From: Watersipora subatra
Taxonomy: Eukaryota; Bryozoa; Gymnolaemata; Cheilostomatida; Watersiporidae
Direction of reading: 5' to 3'
Length of the DNA: 64,000 nucleotides
Assembly: GCF_963576615.1 (NCBI RefSeq)
Contig: NC_088711.1
Coordinates: 59,934,248-59,998,247, forward strand
The notes under the pieces are model-generated. The model was given only the letters and a program-made list of their open reading frames with translations, searched no databases and had not been told where the DNA came from. A program made the position numbers and the translations under genes. Shown piece after piece: positions 34,346 to 47,300 of this stretch. Numbering within the stretch: the first letter of the stretch is position 1; each line of letters starts with the position of its first letter.

Positions 34346-37300
34346 GAAAAAACAAACGCCAAATGAAGTGAGTATAAGATGTTAAGTGAAGACATGTATG
34401 TAACTATACTTAAACACACATCACAGGTAGATAGTATCTATCACAACTTCTATTACTACCTATTCTCTTCCTTTAACAACTAGGAAGCTGCTAATATGTT
34501 ATGTATATATCCATGAACTTTGTCTTTTATTTTGTGATAAACTTTTTGTAAGAATTCCGAGTTTTACAAAAACTTCAGTAGAACGAACTAACCATATAGG
34601 TTTTAACTAAAGTATGTTTTGTTTTCATGCAAAAATATAAAACTACTATGAACATGACTCAGTTTTTTGTAGCGGTCAATTAAAACCATCCATCAATCAA
34701 AAGTGACAAGTTGTTTTGAGTTTTGGTGACAGCTGGCATCGTGTTGTATATTAATTATAGATATTTATATCTGTGGTAGAATCTGTAAATGTAATCATTG
34801 TGGAGCAGATATTTGTGTTCATGCAGATGAATTTGATGGAACAAAACTTTTCAACTTTTTACTAAACAGTCAGACAGTTGTTATCAAAACTATGTAATAT
34901 TTTATTAACCTGTTTCCATGTTTATATTTACATTTATTTCACATCTACTCAAGGTTATGGTGGAGTTAGTACAAGTGGTAATTAATAGCCTTTCAACCTT
35001 ATCATCAGTGGAAACTTTATTTGCAAAACCTATAAACTCACAAAAAAGATATACTATCTCACAAGTTACAACAGTTTTCAATTAAAATTCTAGTAGAATT
35101 TGGGGAATTTCTTTTTAAGGTCATATGAAACTTTTCTCAACTCCGCTTATCCTGTCAAACTTATTGTTTTTTTTTAGGATAAGGTAACTCCAAAAATATT
35201 CTACCCCTTAGCTACAGTCTATCAAACATTTGGCAGATTTTCCTAATATTTATTTAAAAGCAGACAGATTTGATAAAACCCTTTCATCAAACTGGAAAAA
35301 CTAGCATTTAATTTATCTTGCCCATGTAGCAACTCATTTTGCTATAAAGCATTAATTACTTTTAGAAGCAGGTGAAGATAACTCTTTAATTGTATGTTTA
35401 GACACAACTTGATAAGGGTTGCAGTAGGCGACAGGTTAGTATCAGAACATTTAATGTATTTCATTAAAAGTCATGGTAGGTGTAGATAACTCCTACTATG
35501 ACTGACTTTCATTCAGCAGTATAGTGAACTATTTTTTTTATTTTCAGTTTTTCTTTTTTATGATAAGGCATTCTTTACACAGTCAAAGTTGTTGCCACAT
35601 GATCACGTGAAAGCAGATTGCAAGAGAATATACTCCACCAATTAAAATCTTTGTGTATCAATTATAAAGTTACCACAGTCTAGGAATCGCTGCTGTAGAT
35701 GCTCAACAAAATCGAGTTGCATTTTATTATAATCTATTACAATTGATAATTAATTTTGTTACAATTTTATCATAAATAATCTTGCTCCTTAATTATGTTA
35801 ATACAAAACAAATTAAAATATTAAAATTAATTATCGAGGTTAGTTAACACGCCTGATGATGGTTATTATCATGTGCCGATATTGGTAGTCTTAATCAGTG
35901 CACAACAGACATGTATACCTCCTATATTAAACCTTAAAATGGAAATTGGCTGTGCATTGTTATGGATGTGGATGAGCAAATAAATACTATTACACTTATA
36001 CTACAGTTTTACTAACTGTTGTTGTTAACTATGTCAACACTATTTTTCAATAGTTTGACATTACATAAAGTTATTAAATGTTATTTAAACCATTTTAAAA
36101 AGTATAAATATGACAATTGCAGGATATTTATTTGTGTGATGTGCTGATGCAACTTTTATCTTAAACACAATATTATGAAAACATATTTTTTGACGTAGAA
36201 TATTTTCTTGATGACACAACTTTAAAGATCTTGCTAATTTAAAAGTTATCTTTTCTTTTAGTAAGGCGAAACAACTCTGTTTATTTGTCACTAGCAACAA
36301 TAACATCTGTAGTTACTAAATTGATAGTAAAAATTGCCAATAACAAACTTATCAAGCAAATTTTGTTTTACAGAGGTTGCTCTCACCTGGTTAACACCTT
36401 ATGATTTACAGACTGTGAATGTGCTTGAATTTAATCATAGAGTAAAACGGCTTCTAATTATTACGCTTGTATAGGAAGTATGTATAATTATGAAGCCTCA
36501 TTTTTGTTTAATTTTATTTATCAACAGAGTGAAAACCCTAATGAGAAAAACAAAATGCTATACCAGTATATACAATGTACATATAAATACTGCCTATCAT
36601 TGATTGATATCAGAGCATTCTATGCCTCTAATAAACATGGTTAATTGTGAACTTACTGCACAACCTTTTATATAACATATATTTCATATGTTTCAATATT
36701 TACTATAGAATGAGGTAAATGGGTATTACAAAAAACTGAAAAGTTTTATAAAATAATTCTCACTTCTTTACAATTAGGCCAAAAGACCTGGAATGTTAGA
36801 AAACACACAAATAAACTGTATGGATTATCAACTAAATTAATAGGTTGCGAAATTTCAGCTCCTGAATGTGAGTTCTTTACCTTTAGACAGTAGATAATAT
36901 GTAATATTACTCAATAAAAGCTGATCCTTATTGGTGGGTGAGTAAGCTCATCTTTTTTCCTATTGGCCACTCTAAAGTTAGGTGATTGAAACTGTGTTGT
37001 AGATAAATCTCATAGTTATATCAGTATGAGAGCACTTATTTATTTGCTTGTCACAGTTATTAGTTACTTTTTTCCCTTTTGGTTTAACATTCCGAGCACT
37101 AAAGTTCTCAAACATTAGAAAGTTCAGCAAACACTTCTGTTATATTAAAAATCTTCCTTTTTATTAAGAATGATAATACTGTCCGTGCCACATCAAAAGA
37201 GAAATATTCCTGCTAATGATGTAACACGCATTCAGAGTAATTTATATTTCTACAACTCAGAGCCCTTTGTTACAAGAGCGCCAAAAATACTGTTACAAGT

Positions 37301-38889
37301 TTTGTAGAATTAAAAAAATGAAAATCATTGTCAGTTTTTTTATGTCTTGTGCAGTTCTTGCAGCAACTTAGTTCTATGATATCAACTGGTGTGTTTATCA
37401 ATATCTCTTTCTTTGGGACTACTCCCAGTATCTAAGGCATGCATAATAAAAAGCTTGTAATCTTGCATTAAGAAATGTTCTTAGTGCAATTAGCTTTTAC
37501 CTTTCTTGGTCACTGCCATCAGGAGTTTTTCATTACTTATTATAAAATAACAAAATTTCTCTTATTTCAGTTCTTTTTATTGGGTCAAGATTATTTAGGC
37601 TATCAACTCTAGTCAAATATTAATTGAGGACTAAAAGAAAGCTGTCCTTGGTGTATGCCTTTTTTCAAATACACAAGAAGACAGTAATGATTTGCTAAAT
37701 GCACAGCTGTAACTGTATGAGCAGAGATTTTGTGGAAATTTGTAAGAAAATAGCTCCAAAGGTTACTATGGGACAACTCGACAAGTGTCAAATTATACAC
37801 ACATAATGAAAAGTATCCCTCCTAAGACAGAGTTTTGTATTGTGTAACTCCGGTGCTCATCTCAAAGGTAGGTGATGGTGATGTAGAGTCAGACACAATG
37901 ATAAACATCTGACAGAGTAAAGTCTGACTAATGGAATGTTTTATAGCTTTAGCTGACAAAAGGAAGGGGTCATATTATACATGGGCGTAGAACTGTAAAG
38001 GTTTACAGGTGCATGATCAGTATGAAGAGAAATTCACACATCAGCCAAGTTCATCTTTAGAAACCTCATCACGTTTTCTCAAAACTTTCAAAGCAAAACT
38101 AGGCCCATAAAAAGATTAATCATTGTATCGTCTCTTTACTTTTACTTTTCTCGGTATAAAGCTCTCACTGTAAATTATTCTGTTACCCTCTCTGTAAATT
38201 CCAAGTCTGCAAGTTTTTTAAACATGTATTGTTGCACAATTTAAATTTTATCACTTTTTATTAGCAAGTATAGTTTATAGTTCAAAATGATATAATAGAT
38301 TTTTACTTTTTGTAATTGTCACTTTAGGAACTTTTTTGAACTTTCTCTTCATGTTAGTATACGAGTGTAAACTATTGGACATAGACTGGTAAAATAGTAG
38401 ACTTTATGTTTATATTGCGAGTATGTCGTATATTCTATTAGCTTTTCAGCCATTAGTCATCTATAACTACAGTATATAGATGAAATGCTTGTAATAAAGT
38501 TTTGTATTTTAGTAAGGCAGTGTGGTGGTGGAAATGAGTTAGCTGAGAAATGAAGTAAACTTGCAGCAATTCGAGGTTTTATTTGCTGTCAGTAACAAAT
38601 AAGATCTGATCACTCACATCTATTGAGTATTTTATTGTCAACTCTAGTAACCAGGAGGTAGGAAATAAAAATGCTCAGGGTTCTTTGTTAGCTGGTTGGT
38701 TGAGTGGACAATTCTATTATGTAATTGGTCAGTGGTGTGCTCCCACTAATTGGATGTGATAACAATTAGCATGATCTTTCATGAGCTCATTATCTTTAAG
38801 CATGCTAGCTGAAGGGTGAAGCATGCTATTTGACTCAATTGGGATTAAAGATTGTAAGGTGTATAAGTATGTGCACAAGTATTTCTTAG

Positions 38890-39060
38890 TAAACGTAGAT
38901 GGACATGTTATGGTTTGCTTGCTTGTCTGCAAAACTTAAGGTTTTGAGTTCAAATCCAATGTGAAGTCAGTTTTTTGTTTTTAGATTTTCGTTTTAACTG
39001 TGCATACGAACGACAGACAAACAGAGAACAAGCAGCCGCTGAGATTTATATAGACAGACA
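38890..39060 (+). mobile_element. tRNA-headed SINE (family B), copy B
   Basis: Duplicate of the 12,890 SINE. A GAGTTCAAATCC B box-like segment is kept, while the A box-like part has diverged (TTATGGTTTGC). The tail has ACGACAGACAAACAGAG. It was present before the segmental duplication. Confidence 0.6.
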
Positions 39061-39409
39061 GTTATCTGTTAAACTGCAGTTGACAGCGCATGAAGTTATT
39101 TTTGTGCTACAAACCAACAAGACAAATCTAACCTTAGTTCAAAATAGATCAAAGAGGAAGTGATTGTTTTTTGTTACAACTTACATCAACTTTATAGAAT
39201 ATGAAAACACTTTATTGGCTATCTGGTTGTCATCAAACTAAGAACCTTTCCTCCGAGGCTGTTTTCATATCTAAAGAGATGTGCATGCTTCATTATTTGA
39301 TGAATTGTAAAAATTTGCCAAAATAGCATAAAATGCTATTTATGCATTTGATAAAATGCTATAGGGTAGTAATGCTTGTATTGCTTGTTATCGAGTAATA
39401 AAAAGTAAT

Positions 39410-39890
39410 GTTCACCCATCACAATCATTATAGTTTTTCTTTGTGTAGTGTTGACGTCAATTCATGACATAACCCAACTCTACCATAGCAGAGATAATTT
39501 ACTGGGTTCATCCAGTTAGACAAAAAATTAGATACAATAAGGTAAATAGTTTTTGTTTCAAGTGACCATTATAGTTCTTTTGTGTAGTGTTGACGTCAAT
39601 TCATGACATAACCCAACTCTACCATAGCAGAGATAATTTACTGGGTTCATCCAGTTAGACAAAAAATTAGATACAATAAGGTAAATAGTTTTTGTTTCAA
39701 GTGACCATTATAGTTCTTTTGTGTAGTGTTGACGTCAATTCATGACATAACCCAACTCTACCATAGCAGAGATAATTTACTGGGTTCATCCAGTTAGACA
39801 AAAAATTAGATACAATAAGGTAAATAGTTTTTGTTTCAAGTGACCATTATAGTTTTTTTGTGTAGTGTTGACGTCAATTCATAACATAAT
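39410..39890. repeat. 136-bp satellite array, about four units (copy B)
   Basis: Three nearly identical units of about 137-138 bp and one partial. They share TTTTGTGTAGTGTTGACGTC and GGTTCATCCAGTTAGAC with the copy-A array. The units are more alike here than to copy A, so they were homogenised after the duplication. Confidence 0.85.
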
Positions 39891-41105
39891 CTCTCTCTGA
39901 GCGAGTAACAATAATTTGCTTGGTTTAATACCCAGTATATTAAACAGCACAGTTTACCTTATAAAAACATTGCAATACAATAAGGTGGGGTTTGTTTATA
40001 GCAACAGTTATAGTTTCTTTGTATTATAGTATTAGCTGTTTGCTTATTTAACGGCCTGCTCTTGTTGTCAATTCATTTACAGTCTAGTATAATCTCACTC
40101 AGCCATAGCAAAAGGTAGGCCACAGGGTTTCATGCATAGAGGAAACCTATGGAAGTGTTGAATGTCTTACTAATCAGAACTCATCAAATAAAGCAGGTAC
40201 GTACTACTAACCACTGATTAACAATGTCTTGCATCATGCATGCTTTTATTAGAGGCTGTTTTATCAGAGGAATAGTGTTAAACAGTGAGCTAGTCTCTGT
40301 AATCTACTTATTGTGTTTCATGTCAACCATATTGTATAAATCTGAAATGCATAGGCAGAATACCAGCCTTATAACAAAGTCCAATATTTATAAATCAATG
40401 TCAGTAACATGTAGTGCAGTCTAATATTTTTCTATTTAACATCTGCTTTGAGTTTACCTGCAATAATTCTGATACTGTATTTTCTACTGTTAATCACTAG
40501 TAGCTGTTCTTATTGTTAACTTGTTGTCATAGAGTAAATAATACTTTATTGTGGCAATCAAATAATGTACTGAACATTGCTAGTTTTGCATTTTATCTCC
40601 AGGTTACGATACCAGCTAGTTGCAAGCATTTTGTATCATTGCTTTAAAACATTGTATTATGTTTCATTTGTGATATTTCTAACCCTACATGTTTTATTTT
40701 TTATGTTTTGCCGCTGTTCTCAGCTCTAATGTACTTGTACGACCACCCACGCTCAAATTCATTTAGTTTTTTAGCCTGGTAATTTAAATCTTTGACGGAT
40801 ACTGCACTAGGAAAGCATCAAATGATACAATTATAGCCAATCACAAAAGGTCTTGATTCTTTAGCAATTTTTTCATCCCCAAAAATCATTTGAATTTAAA
40901 CAAATAGAAGATCAGAGGTGTTCACCAATTGCGAAGGAGTTGTCAACTCCACATGGCTAAAATTCGCTTGATATTTAATGCTATGGCAGCACAAGTTAGT
41001 AAACAGCATCATGATACTTACCTCAATACACTTTGTAGTAGTGTAATCAGAAAATGATTAGAGCAACTTATTACTGTAATTATCAAATGCTTCATGTGGA
41101 GCTTT

Positions 41106-43414
41106 TACGGTGTACATCCAACTGATCATTATAATGTATACATCTAACTGATCATTATAATGTATACATCTAACTGATCATTATAATGTATACATCTAAC
41201 TGATCATTATAATGTATACATCTAACTGATCATTATAATGTATACATCCAACTGATCATTATAATGTATACATCTAACTGATCATTATAATGTATACATC
41301 CAACTGATCATTGTAATGTATACATCTAACTGATAATTTTAATGTATACATCCAATGATCATTATAATGTATACATCCAACTGATCATTATAATGTACAC
41401 ATTCAACTGATCATTATAATGTATACATCTAACTGATCATTGTAATGTATACATCTAACTGATCATTATAATGTATACATCCAACTGATCATTGTAATGT
41501 ATACATCTAACTGATAATTTTAATGTATACATCCAATGATCATTATAATGTATACATCCAACTGATCATTATAATGTACACATTCAACTGATCATTATAA
41601 TGTATACATCTAACTGATCATTGTAATGTATACATCCAACTGAGCATTATGATGTATACATCTAACTGATCATTATACAATACACATCTAACTGATCATT
41701 ATAATGTATACATCCAACTGATCATTTTAATGTATACATCCAACTGAGCATTATGATGTATACATCTAACTGATCATTATACAATACACATCTAACTGAT
41801 CATTATAATGTATACATCCAACTGATCATTATACAATACACATCTAACTGATCATTATACAATACACATCTAACTGATCATTATACAATACACATCTAAC
41901 TGATCATTATACAATACACATCTAACTGATCATTATACAATACACATTTAACTGATCATTATACAATACACATCTAACTGATCATTATCCAATACACATC
42001 TAACTGATCATTATACAATACACATCTAACTGATCATTATACAATACACATCTAACTGATCATTATACAATACACATCTAACTGATCGTTATACAATAGA
42101 CATCTAACTGATCATTATAATGTATACATCTAACTGATCATTATATTGTATACATCTAACTGATCATTATGATGTATACATCTAACTGATCGTTATAATG
42201 TCTACATCTAACTGATCATTGTAATGTATACATCCAACTGATCATTATAATGTATACATCCAACTGATCATTATAATGTATACATCCAACTGATCATTTT
42301 AATGTATACATCTAACTGAGCATTATAATGTATACATCTAACTGATCATTATAATGTATACATCCAACTTATCATTATAATGTATACATCCAACTGGTCA
42401 TTATAATGTATACATCCAACTGATCATTTTAATGTATACATCTAACTGATCATTATACAATACACATCTAACTGATCATTATACAATACACATCTAACTG
42501 ATCATTATACAATAGACATCTAACTGATCATTATACAATACACATCTAACTGATCATTATACAATACACATCTAACTGATCATTATACAATACACATCTA
42601 ACTGATCATTATACAATACACATCTAACTGATCATTATACAATACACATCTAACTGATCATTATACAATACACATCTAACTGATCATTATACAATACACA
42701 TCTAACTGATCATTATACAATACACATCTAACTGATCATTATACAATACACATCTAACTGATCATTATACAATACACATCTAACTGATCATTATACAGTA
42801 CACATCTAACTGATCATTATACAATACACATCTAACTGATCATTATACAATACACATCTAACTGATCATTATGATGTATACATCTAACTGATCATTGTAA
42901 TGTATACATCTAACTGATCATTATGATGTATACATCTAACTGATCATTATATTGTATACATCTAACTGATCATTATGATGTATACATCTAACTGATCGTT
43001 ATAATGTCTACATATAACTGATCATTGTAATGTATACATCCAACTGATCATTATAATGTATACATCCAACTGATCATTATAGTGTATACATCTAACTGAT
43101 CGTTATAATGTATACATCCTCCTGATCATTATAATTTAGACATCCAACTCATCATTGTAATGTATACATCCAACTGATCATTATAATGTATACATCCAAC
43201 TGATCATTATAATGTATACATCTATCTGATCATTTTGATGTATACATGCAAATGATCATTGTAATGTACACATCAAACCTATCATTATAATGTATACATC
43301 CACCTGATCATTATAGTGTATACATCTAACTGATCATTGTAATGTATACATCCTACTGATCATTATAATTTAGACATCTAACTGATCATTGTAATGTATA
43401 TATCTAACTGATCA
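41106..43414. repeat. 26-bp satellite, about 89 units (copy B)
   Basis: Same 26-bp unit as at 16,150. Two blocks (about 41,660-42,110 and 42,440-42,860) consist of an ACAATACACATCTAACTGAT variant that is absent from copy A, which lacks the ATGTATACAT palindrome. This variant spread after the duplication, while copy A spread its own variants. Confidence 0.95.
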
Positions 43415-43496
43415 TTCTCTTATCTTCATTTCTAAGTGTGCTGCTCGACACAGACCAAGACATTAGTCATCATCACTTATTTGTAAGAAGCTGACA

Positions 43497-43616
43497 ATGC
43501 GATTTGTCGAACCTGACGATTCTGACGGAGATGGTTTCAATTCTCCAGTAGATGTGCCCGAACCAAATCCATCAGAGCCACAGGAGCCTGATAATCCGCC
43601 TCCACAACCTAATTAA
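43497..43616 (+). CDS. Small acidic, proline-rich ORF (39 aa), copy B
   Basis: Counterpart of 19,110-19,226, starting MRFVEPDDSDGDG and ending PPPQPN. The indels relative to copy A are in frame. It is preceded by the same strong acceptor (CTTCATTTCTAAG at 43,435) and a conserved short upstream frame. In this copy no upstream exons of the 3,091 gene remain. It is either an orphaned 3' exon or a free-standing small gene. Confidence 0.35.
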   Translation: MRFVEPDDSDGDGFNSPVDVPEPNPSEPQEPDNPPPQPN

Positions 43617-43769
43617 GATAAAAATGATGTCGTTTTACACAGTTACAAACTCATTTAAGTCTTGTGCTACTTTTTCTTGCTTTTTATTTTTTACTAATTG
43701 CGCTCATCACTAATATCAGTTCTTTTTTTAATATACTACTAAATGTATGGCATTTCATGAGTAGTAAAT

Positions 43770-43775
43770 AATAAA
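43770..43775 (+). terminator. Polyadenylation signal AATAAA (copy B)
   Basis: Same hexamer and surroundings as at 19,380, 154 bp after the small ORF stop. Confidence 0.45.
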
Positions 43776-44162
43776 AGGCCTTCAGAGAAAATTTATATTT
43801 AATCAACATATGTAACATTTATCATTCTAACTCTTAAATGAAGGTGTTTATTTATTACTGTCTACTGTGTACATACTGGACCGACTGCAGCGCTTACAAT
43901 ACTGTATATAGATCTATACTGATTGCAATAGTTTTGTTGGCCAAGTGAGTTTAAACATTTTTTTCACGCGTTGGCATGGATATTATAGCTAGCTGCAGTG
44001 TAAAGCGTGAAGCCATAAATAAACCAATCTTAAACGGGTTTTTGGGCTCAAGGCTTCAGCTGACTGTACATTATAATTACCTTTTCATCAGCTTGGGAGT
44101 AAATGTTCACATGGAAGTAAATGTTCACATGGTAGTAAATGTTCAATTTGAACCTTGTATCA

Positions 44163-44168
44163 TTTATT
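44163..44168 (-). terminator. Polyadenylation signal of the 44,313-49,686 gene
   Basis: TTTATT on the + strand (AATAAA on the minus strand) lies about 145 nt downstream of the TGA stop, a suitable distance for a short 3' UTR. The intervening 44,020-44,312 holds a tripled GTAAATGTTCACATGG motif (44,098-44,145) and no other gene. Confidence 0.5.
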
Positions 44169-44312
44169 ATTTACATCATTGGCTGTAAGATTTCAGTAGT
44201 ATAACAGTCAGTTTAATCATACCAACACTTATAACTGTTTTAATACACAATTTTAAATACTCTAGTGTTCATGCCTTTGATGCGCAAACAGCAGCAATTT
44301 CAGTTCTGAATG

Positions 44313-47300
44313 TCAATTTGCAGGCAGTGGGACATTTGCAAGACTTGCTACATTTTGGTCATTCCAGAAAAGTTCTCTTATCTGTGGCTGACTTTGTTTT
44401 CTCTGGTCGTACGAATCAGAATTAGATTGCTGTGAGTTGGCTAAAGAGAACCGTTGGTTTTTTTTACTGTCACCTGATCCTTTTCGACCTCTTGATGATG
44501 ATCTTCTGGATCTTCTGCGTTGAGGTTGAGAGCTAGTAGATAACCTATGTGGTTCTTGATATCTGCTTGACCTCCTTGAACTTGTTGATAATGACCTCTG
44601 GTGGTTCTTCGGCTGAACATCACTAAATCTTTTTGAAGTCCCACTAAATTTCTTCGAGCTCTGGGAAGGCCGGCGTTGTTGTTTTGGTTTTAAAATGCTG
44701 GACCTTTTACTGTTTTCTGAGTAAGTCTGTGGTTCTTGACATTCGTCAAGTGACCTTTGACCTTTTGACAATGACCTTTGTCGCTGCCGGTTCTCACTTG
44801 ATTTTCTTGAACTTTTTGATTGTGATCTTTGTTGTCTCGGCTTAGAAGCACTAAACCTTTTCCCATTTTCTGAAGACAAGGATTGGGGCTGATGACAATC
44901 AACAAGTGTTCTTTGATTTCCTGACAATGATCTTTGTCGCTGTTGGTTCTCACTCAGTTTTCTTGAACCTGTTGAAAGTGATCTTTTCTGCTTTGGCAAA
45001 GAAGCACTATATCTTTTTGTATTTTCTGATGGCAACCCCTGTGGCGTATTACAATCACTCGATTTCCTCATTGACACCTTCTGCTGTGGAAAATCACCAG
45101 ATTTCCTTGAACTTCTAGACATTGATCTTTGACCACTGGGTTTCCTTGAACTTCTAGACATTGATCTTTGACCACTAGGTTTCCTTGAACTTCTAGACAT
45201 TGATCTTTGACCACTGGGTTTCCTTGAACTTGTTGACATTGATCTCTGGCCACTAGGTTTTCTTGAGCTTATTGACATTGTCCTTTCTTGCGATGGAGCA
45301 CCACTAAATTTCCTGATAGATCCTGTCTTCTGTGACGGATAGCTCTGAGATGGATGTCTTGTGGATTGTGAGGTAAGGCGTCGTTGGGTTTTTATAGGCG
45401 GTATCCAACGCTTTGCAGTTGCTTGAGATGTACTGCACTCACATGCATCTGTGACTGTTTCAGGTTGTTTTTCGGCTTTTGTCAGCCATTTGTTATCATC
45501 TGCTAACTTGATGTCAGACCGATACTGTCCATATAGAACTTTGTTAACTGGCTCAGCTTCAATTGGCCATGAGTGAATGTTGGGTAGAATTGAGCTTTTA
45601 GTTCTGCTGTTAGCTGTTTTGAACATCTCCTCTTGTAATGTCAAACTCGCTCTTTGAAACTCAGCTGTAATAAAACATTACAATATTAAAAGCCAGAAAA
45701 TTAACTTTTAACTGTTGTAAAGAATATTGTAACACCTTTTAACTTAGCATTTAGGAGTTGTTCTTTCTTGGAATTTTATTCTGAAATGTCCTTTGTTCAG
45801 AAATTTTTTACACATTTATTTAAAAGTATGTAGCCCTTTTACGTTCTGAATGTTGACTTTTTTTATAATAACTAATTACAGAATTTTAGAGCTGTTCTCA
45901 ATTTTATTCGTAAAACTATTGTGGCGGACGCTAACTAACGGCCACCAACTAATTTTGGTCATTATATTCTCATAATATCCGCATATAATCACGTTTATAT
46001 ATTTTGCATTACTATTTGTATATTTTTCTGTTTTTATTATACGTTTATATTGCTAATAGTTTTTAACGCTTATAATTTGGCCATAACTAAGCCAACGTGT
46101 TAGCGATCACATTAATTATCTTTCTTATACGGTTTTCCGTTGGTTTCGTTATACGGTACGGGGGAAATTCATATATATCGAGAGCACTTTTGCTAGGAGA
46201 GCAGCGTAGTAGCCGCTACGCCACCAATGGGAATTTCTTCAAATAAAACAAACGAAACCATTCTCACTTCTTTTACATTTTATGCAGCAATTATTGCGAT
46301 CTAGAGCGCGACTGAGTGAAGGTCAGCATAATCATCTACACTATTTTATTCATTTGCTTTAGTTTACAAAATTGGCTGCTCACTAAAAATTAAATCTAGG
46401 TAAACACAAATTTGTAAATTTAAACATTACAACATAAATTTAATGTAGAAAAAATATTGGTTAATACATATAACTGAATATTGGCCAACACAAGAGTATA
46501 CAAGAGCACACAATTCATAATTTGTGGCTTATTGCTAAGCGCAAATGTTCAACAACTTCACTATGTTTTATATTTTCAAGATTTTAAAATTTTATAATTA
46601 TCAAAAATATTTATTTCAAAATGTTATTGTTGGAAAACACAAAGAAAAACTAAATTTTGGCTAACCTTAATATTTACATTTTTTTCTTCCTATTTTTTGA
46701 ATAAACTGTGAAAAGCCAGTCAAGTTGATGTATTCAGAGAAAACTTTCTACTAAATCATCGACTTTAAAAAGAATATCAAATTTTATTTGAGTAATCAGT
46801 GATTTAAACATTTCATTCAAAAATTTGTTATACTTCATCGATTAAAATAGACCAAAAAAAAGCTTGAAGTAACCTTAAAAACTCAGCAATAGTTATTAAA
46901 AGCTATCACTAGATTGGTTTGGTCGTATATAATATGTATGTAATATTTCATACGTAATTTGTCATATGTATGTCATATGTAATATGTCATATGTAATATG
47001 TCATATGTATGTAATATGTCATATGTAAAATGTCATATGTCATATGTATACCATTTTGCTAGTTTTTTAAAGCTTGACAAATTAACCTGTTAGTTCAAAG
47101 TTAATTGTGAACGCTTTTGTTTACTTAAATAGCTGATGTTTACGTATTTAGTTTTGTGGCGGGCAAAGTAGAAAGCATTTAAACAAATTCTTGCCAGTTA
47201 AAAAGAAGCCAGCCACACTGAAACTGTTTCTCGTTTAAAATAGTGGCAATATATAACTGTTTAATGTTTCTTGGTAACTCTTCTCATAGACAAAACTATT

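Larger units (their letters stand above)
34346..44010 (+). repeat. Segmental duplication, copy B
   Basis: Direct counterpart of 1,786-21,035. It jumps from the copy-A equivalent of about 3,000 straight to that of about 7,905 at 35,560, so it lacks the six exons of the 3,091 gene. It also lacks the two MITEs and has smaller tandem arrays. The stretches 35,560-38,880 and 39,900-41,100 hold no gene. Its right end coincides with copy A's end (TATTATAGCTAGCTGCAGTG), after which the sequences part. Confidence 0.9.

Noticed and set aside
34159-34385. Two overlapping 70-codon ORFs
   Set aside because: They lie in the inverted-repeat block and the corresponding frames are not kept in the copy at 1-605.
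44906-45118. Plus-strand ORF opposite exon 2 of the Ser/Arg-rich gene
   Set aside because: Antisense shadow of a low-complexity coding exon, as are the other-frame minus ORFs at 44,441-45,253.
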